Shown in pieces: positions 61,086-64,000 of a stretch of 64,000 bases of DNA (within the stretch, counting starts at the first letter, position 1; the number at the start of each line of letters is the position of its first letter). The notes under the pieces were generated by a model. It was not told where the DNA came from, did not search any database, and worked only from the letters and a program-made list of their open reading frames with translations. Source of the stretch: Lutraria lutraria (taxonomy: Eukaryota > Mollusca > Bivalvia > Venerida > Mactridae); NCBI GenBank assembly GCA_964023205.1, contig OZ026835.1, forward strand, positions 38,847,083 through 38,911,082, read 5' to 3'. Position numbers and translations under genes: made by a program.

Positions 61086-62064
61086 GAAAATAAGTAAAGG
61101 TCTTAGTAAACACAAATATCTCACTTTATGCATCAGACTAAATGTATGTTAATATTATCTCTCAGTTTTCATAACATTCAGAGAAAATACAGGAAGGAAA
61201 GAAAATCATATTTTGGGATTTTGTTCACTAATCACGTGACTGTCTGCATGCAAGGAATATGCAAAACAAAACAAATATATGCTATGAAAGTATGAACCAA
61301 ATGACATCTCATGCATTAAAAAACTTTCAAGCAATAAAAATATCAACCAAACCATCAAGTTTAAAAATATCTTTATCAAATTAGTTTTTTTTAAGATCGA
61401 GAAATGCCTGACAAATAGTGAAAAAATCAAAAGCATACTTCTCTTATCGAAATGGAAAACAGACTCAAAGAAATTCAACAATTTCAACAGTATGACTAGC
61501 AAAACTGAGCAGAAATTATAAACACAAGCAAATCTCATCAGTTATAACTCCACACAATACCACATGTTATAACTTATAACCCAAAATAAAGTTGCATATT
61601 ATGAACCAAACACAACGTCATATAAAAGCATTCCCAGATTCACACAAACTAGAAGCATTTAGTAAGAAAACTAGCATCTCTGTGATAAAAGTAGACAAAT
61701 AAGTTTAGTCACTATTCTTTTCATACGATTCCATTTAAATTCCTACCGGTACATCAAAATCAAGAATTACTCAGCCCACACGTAATTGACAAGAAAAAAG
61801 TGAAGTATCTTACATGGTAATTTTTTGTTTCGTCGAATTGTTTAAAATAATCAAAACAAAAGAATGTATGAACAGTGTTTAATAAAAAGTATTGATATAA
61901 TGCAAGATGCAACGATTCTTTAAAGAACCATATCAGAAGTGCATAAAAGAAAATTATTAAATAGTTATTGCGTGACCATACCAAGTTGTCTCCCTTCATG
62001 GTTAATTTCATACAATATTGCGCTAAATGAGCAAACCGCTAAAATACAGGGGTGTGTAACTTAC

Positions 62065-62125
62065 TGCACAGCGATACGTATAGATCGGCAAATGAGTTGA
62101 TGTCTAGAGATCGACTTCGTCTCAT
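62065..62125 (-). CDS. DENND5: Candidate alternative first exon of DENND5
   Basis: Sixty-one coding bases run from ATG (62125-62123) to a strong donor (GTAAGT): MRRSRSLDINSFADLYVSLC plus one base. Phase 1 matches the acceptor at 57361, giving ...[13 protein letters not shown] and an exactly in-frame 479-residue protein. GC content exceeds that of the surroundings, and a TATA box lies about 43 bp upstream of the ATG. The resulting isoform would lack DENN and half of RUN1. Alternatives: an internal exon (the frame is open about 30 nt upstream of the ATG to a possible AG), or another gene. No transcript evidence is available to me. Confidence 0.42.
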
Positions 62126-64000
62126 ACCTTTCGGCACCAACACTAGCAGATGTAATGATTGGTCAGTTATTTATAGCACACTTGGATAATTGTTCATTAA
62201 ATTTTAAACTAACTAGCTTTTACGACAATACTTTTATAGTAATAAAATAGTTTACTATAATTCTTGTACAATTATAATACCAAACTATATATTTTTATGG
62301 TAACAAAGTTGGATACCAACTCATAGTAATATAAACTTACATAACAGTAGGAAATAAGAACACAGAATCATTACATTACCATAATCATTATGAATGAAGT
62401 TGCGGAACTAGCAAATTTATGCAAAGTTGCTTGTATATCAAACAATACAATAATATCATTTGAATATATATAATAAATTATATAATCATAATTTGAAGCT
62501 CCAGTTTCAAGGATGTCACAGGTAAAAGTTGATAATTTTGAAGAAAAAAAACGTGAAAACCTCAGCATGGAGTCAAGGAAACAGTAATAAAAGTCTAATC
62601 AAGACCTGTTAAAAAAATTCTGAAAGGTGCCAAAAACTGTCATCCATTGAATTTACCAAAGATTGTTTCTTCATGAAATAACATATTTTTACAATATATA
62701 ATTTTTTTCATTGAGTAAGAAATAGATAAGAAAATCTAGATATACAACTAAATAATCAAAACCCCAAATAAGGACTCTGAGGCTTCTAACAAATGTAGAC
62801 ACAAAATTCAGCAGTAATCAAGTCAAGTAATCACAATACTAAGTAATATATAGCAAACATACAGCTTATTACTGTGATAGCAAGAATTATTTCTTAGTTT
62901 CAGTGGAGTTTTCAATTTTCAATGATTTTTCTGTTATATACAGTTGACCTAATCAGTTTTCTTGGACTATATATTCTAACCAGTACTAACTTACCCTTCC
63001 GCAAGGAGCTGGCAACTTCTCCATATATGGAAAAAATCAATATTTTAGTCCATTTTTTATAGAAGGGTATAACCTGCCACAACTGTGATGCAAACCCGAA
63101 TCATACAAGTACAAAGCTCTAATCACTGGACCAATGCCAATTATTTCTCTAGTACAGAAATAACATATGAATAAATATAGAAAAATTAATTATAAATTAA
63201 TATATAAACAAATATCTCATTTTTGATATTTTCCAGTCCATGATCCTAGTAAGCATTTTGATATATTAATAAAGCTCAAATCTTGGACATTTTTAAGTAA
63301 TAACAAATCTTTGTAACTTTTGCATCTTGCTATCACAGTAGAACACATCAATTAACTAATAGCCACAAAATGAAATAATGTTATAAAGATCAGGGGTGTG
63401 AACATCCTTAGTGAAAGAAAATCACAGACAGCAAAGAATTGGCACTTAATGATAAAACAGAGTATGACAAGTAACAGTCAAGTACATAAACTGATTTTAG
63501 ATTAGTCAATCCTGGTAGGTCTCCAGGGTCAATAAGAGACAAATTAAAAATCCTGAAAATCTTATGCCGCCAACCATTTTAGCCAAAGTTTGAAACAAGA
63601 GGCCTTCAACCACACTGTTTCCATATTTAACTCAATTTGTATTAAAGAAAATCCTTCAGAGCAGATTGAATTGACCATAACTTTGCCATTTCTTGAGATA
63701 TTTCTGTTAAATTTTTGTTTATTTTGCTCAGAAATCATAGGTCTTTCAGGACAGATAAATCCGGAATCCAGGATATCTCCGGAATATTGTCACCCATGGT
63801 TTCCCATTGACATGATAAATGCTATTGATTTAATCAACAATGATATACAAGCTATCGCAAAAAGTTTGCTGAACATTATAAAACTACAACTATCACTTGT
63901 GTAATCAGTGGAAATCCAGGGGAAAATATATTCCTGCCATGAAAAAATCAAGATCAAGGTCTACCATATGTGTAAGACACACCTGATTTTTGGATGTAAA
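62126..64000. other. Sequence upstream of the putative DENND5 internal promoter
   Basis: AT-rich; a SINE family 2 copy lies about 62985-63150. An open frame at 63590-63904 (+) shows no domain or composition supporting a gene. No DENN-domain exon recognised. Confidence 0.45.
62168..62175 (-). promoter_or_regulatory. Putative TATA box
   Basis: On the minus strand the sequence reads CTATAAATAAC, followed by a CCAAT-like GACCAATCA. Spacing would put a start site near 62140-62145, leaving only a 15-20 nt leader before the ATG, which is short but possible. Confidence 0.35.

Larger units (their letters stand above)
57362..62064. other. Putative 4.7-kb first intron of the short DENND5 form
   Basis: AT-rich; no DENN or RUN-like coding exon recognised on the minus strand. 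Contains a tandem array (58245-58500), a MITE (58911-59069) and a two-unit repeat with GACCTTGACCTATTGAAC (60735-61085). Confidence 0.5.

Noticed and set aside
61206..61538. 110-residue Phe/Leu-rich minus-strand frame
   Set aside because: Hydrophobic low-complexity translation of A/T-rich intron; no DENND5 similarity.
63590..63904. 104-residue frame at the right edge
   Set aside because: Composition is ordinary AT-rich non-coding, no motif, no flanking promoter or splice sites that I can support.

Overview
This is an animal nuclear genome window, AT-rich, with many small exons, canonical GT-AG introns and dense short interspersed repeats. The repeat types (tRNA-derived SINEs, short palindromic MITEs, long 'GAGGGCC...GTGAGCTAA' elements with tandem cores) and the tyrosinase/VWC protein point to a mollusc, most likely a bivalve. 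That taxonomic call is inference; I cannot place the species.

Plus strand, about 2.4-44.2 kb: one very large secreted-type gene. I can chain 46 exons with no break in splice phase (10,124 coding nt, about 3,373 residues), ending at TAA 44149-44151 with AATAAA 102 bp later. The 5' end (start codon, signal peptide) is not identified. Order of modules: short coiled coil, VWC, EGF, Kunitz, Cys-rich/half-VWC, tyrosinase-like domain 1, Tyr/Gly/Asp pentapeptide tract, Cys module; then a second copy of nearly the same block (EGF, Kunitz, pentapeptide tract, half-VWC, tyrosinase-like domain 2, pentapeptide tract, Cys module); then about 23 tandem VWC domains and a vWD-C8-TIL tail. The tail resembles kielin/chordin-like and BMPER/crossveinless proteins. 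Fusion to two tyrosinase folds and Tyr-rich repeats is the outstanding feature. Both tyrosinase folds appear to have lost copper-binding histidines, the second almost all of them.

Minus strand, about 50.9-57.4 kb: eleven phase-consistent exons encode the C-terminal part of a DENND5 (Rab6IP1) homologue: the C-terminal half of RUN1, PLAT and RUN2. A further candidate first exon at 62065-62125, with a TATA box just upstream, splices in phase to them and would give a 479-residue DENN-less isoform. The DENN-domain exons are not in this window. The two genes are convergent, separated by 6.7 kb.

Between and inside the genes: a 939-bp pogo/Tigger-like element (1356-2294), about 16 copies of a roughly 175-bp CAGT...ACTG MITE, a second related MITE (one copy nested inside the first), an 80-bp palindromic MITE in three copies, tRNA-derived SINEs, two adjacent long elements with tandem cores (45.9-48.1 kb), and several minisatellites. 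No RNA gene, CRISPR array or operon is present.
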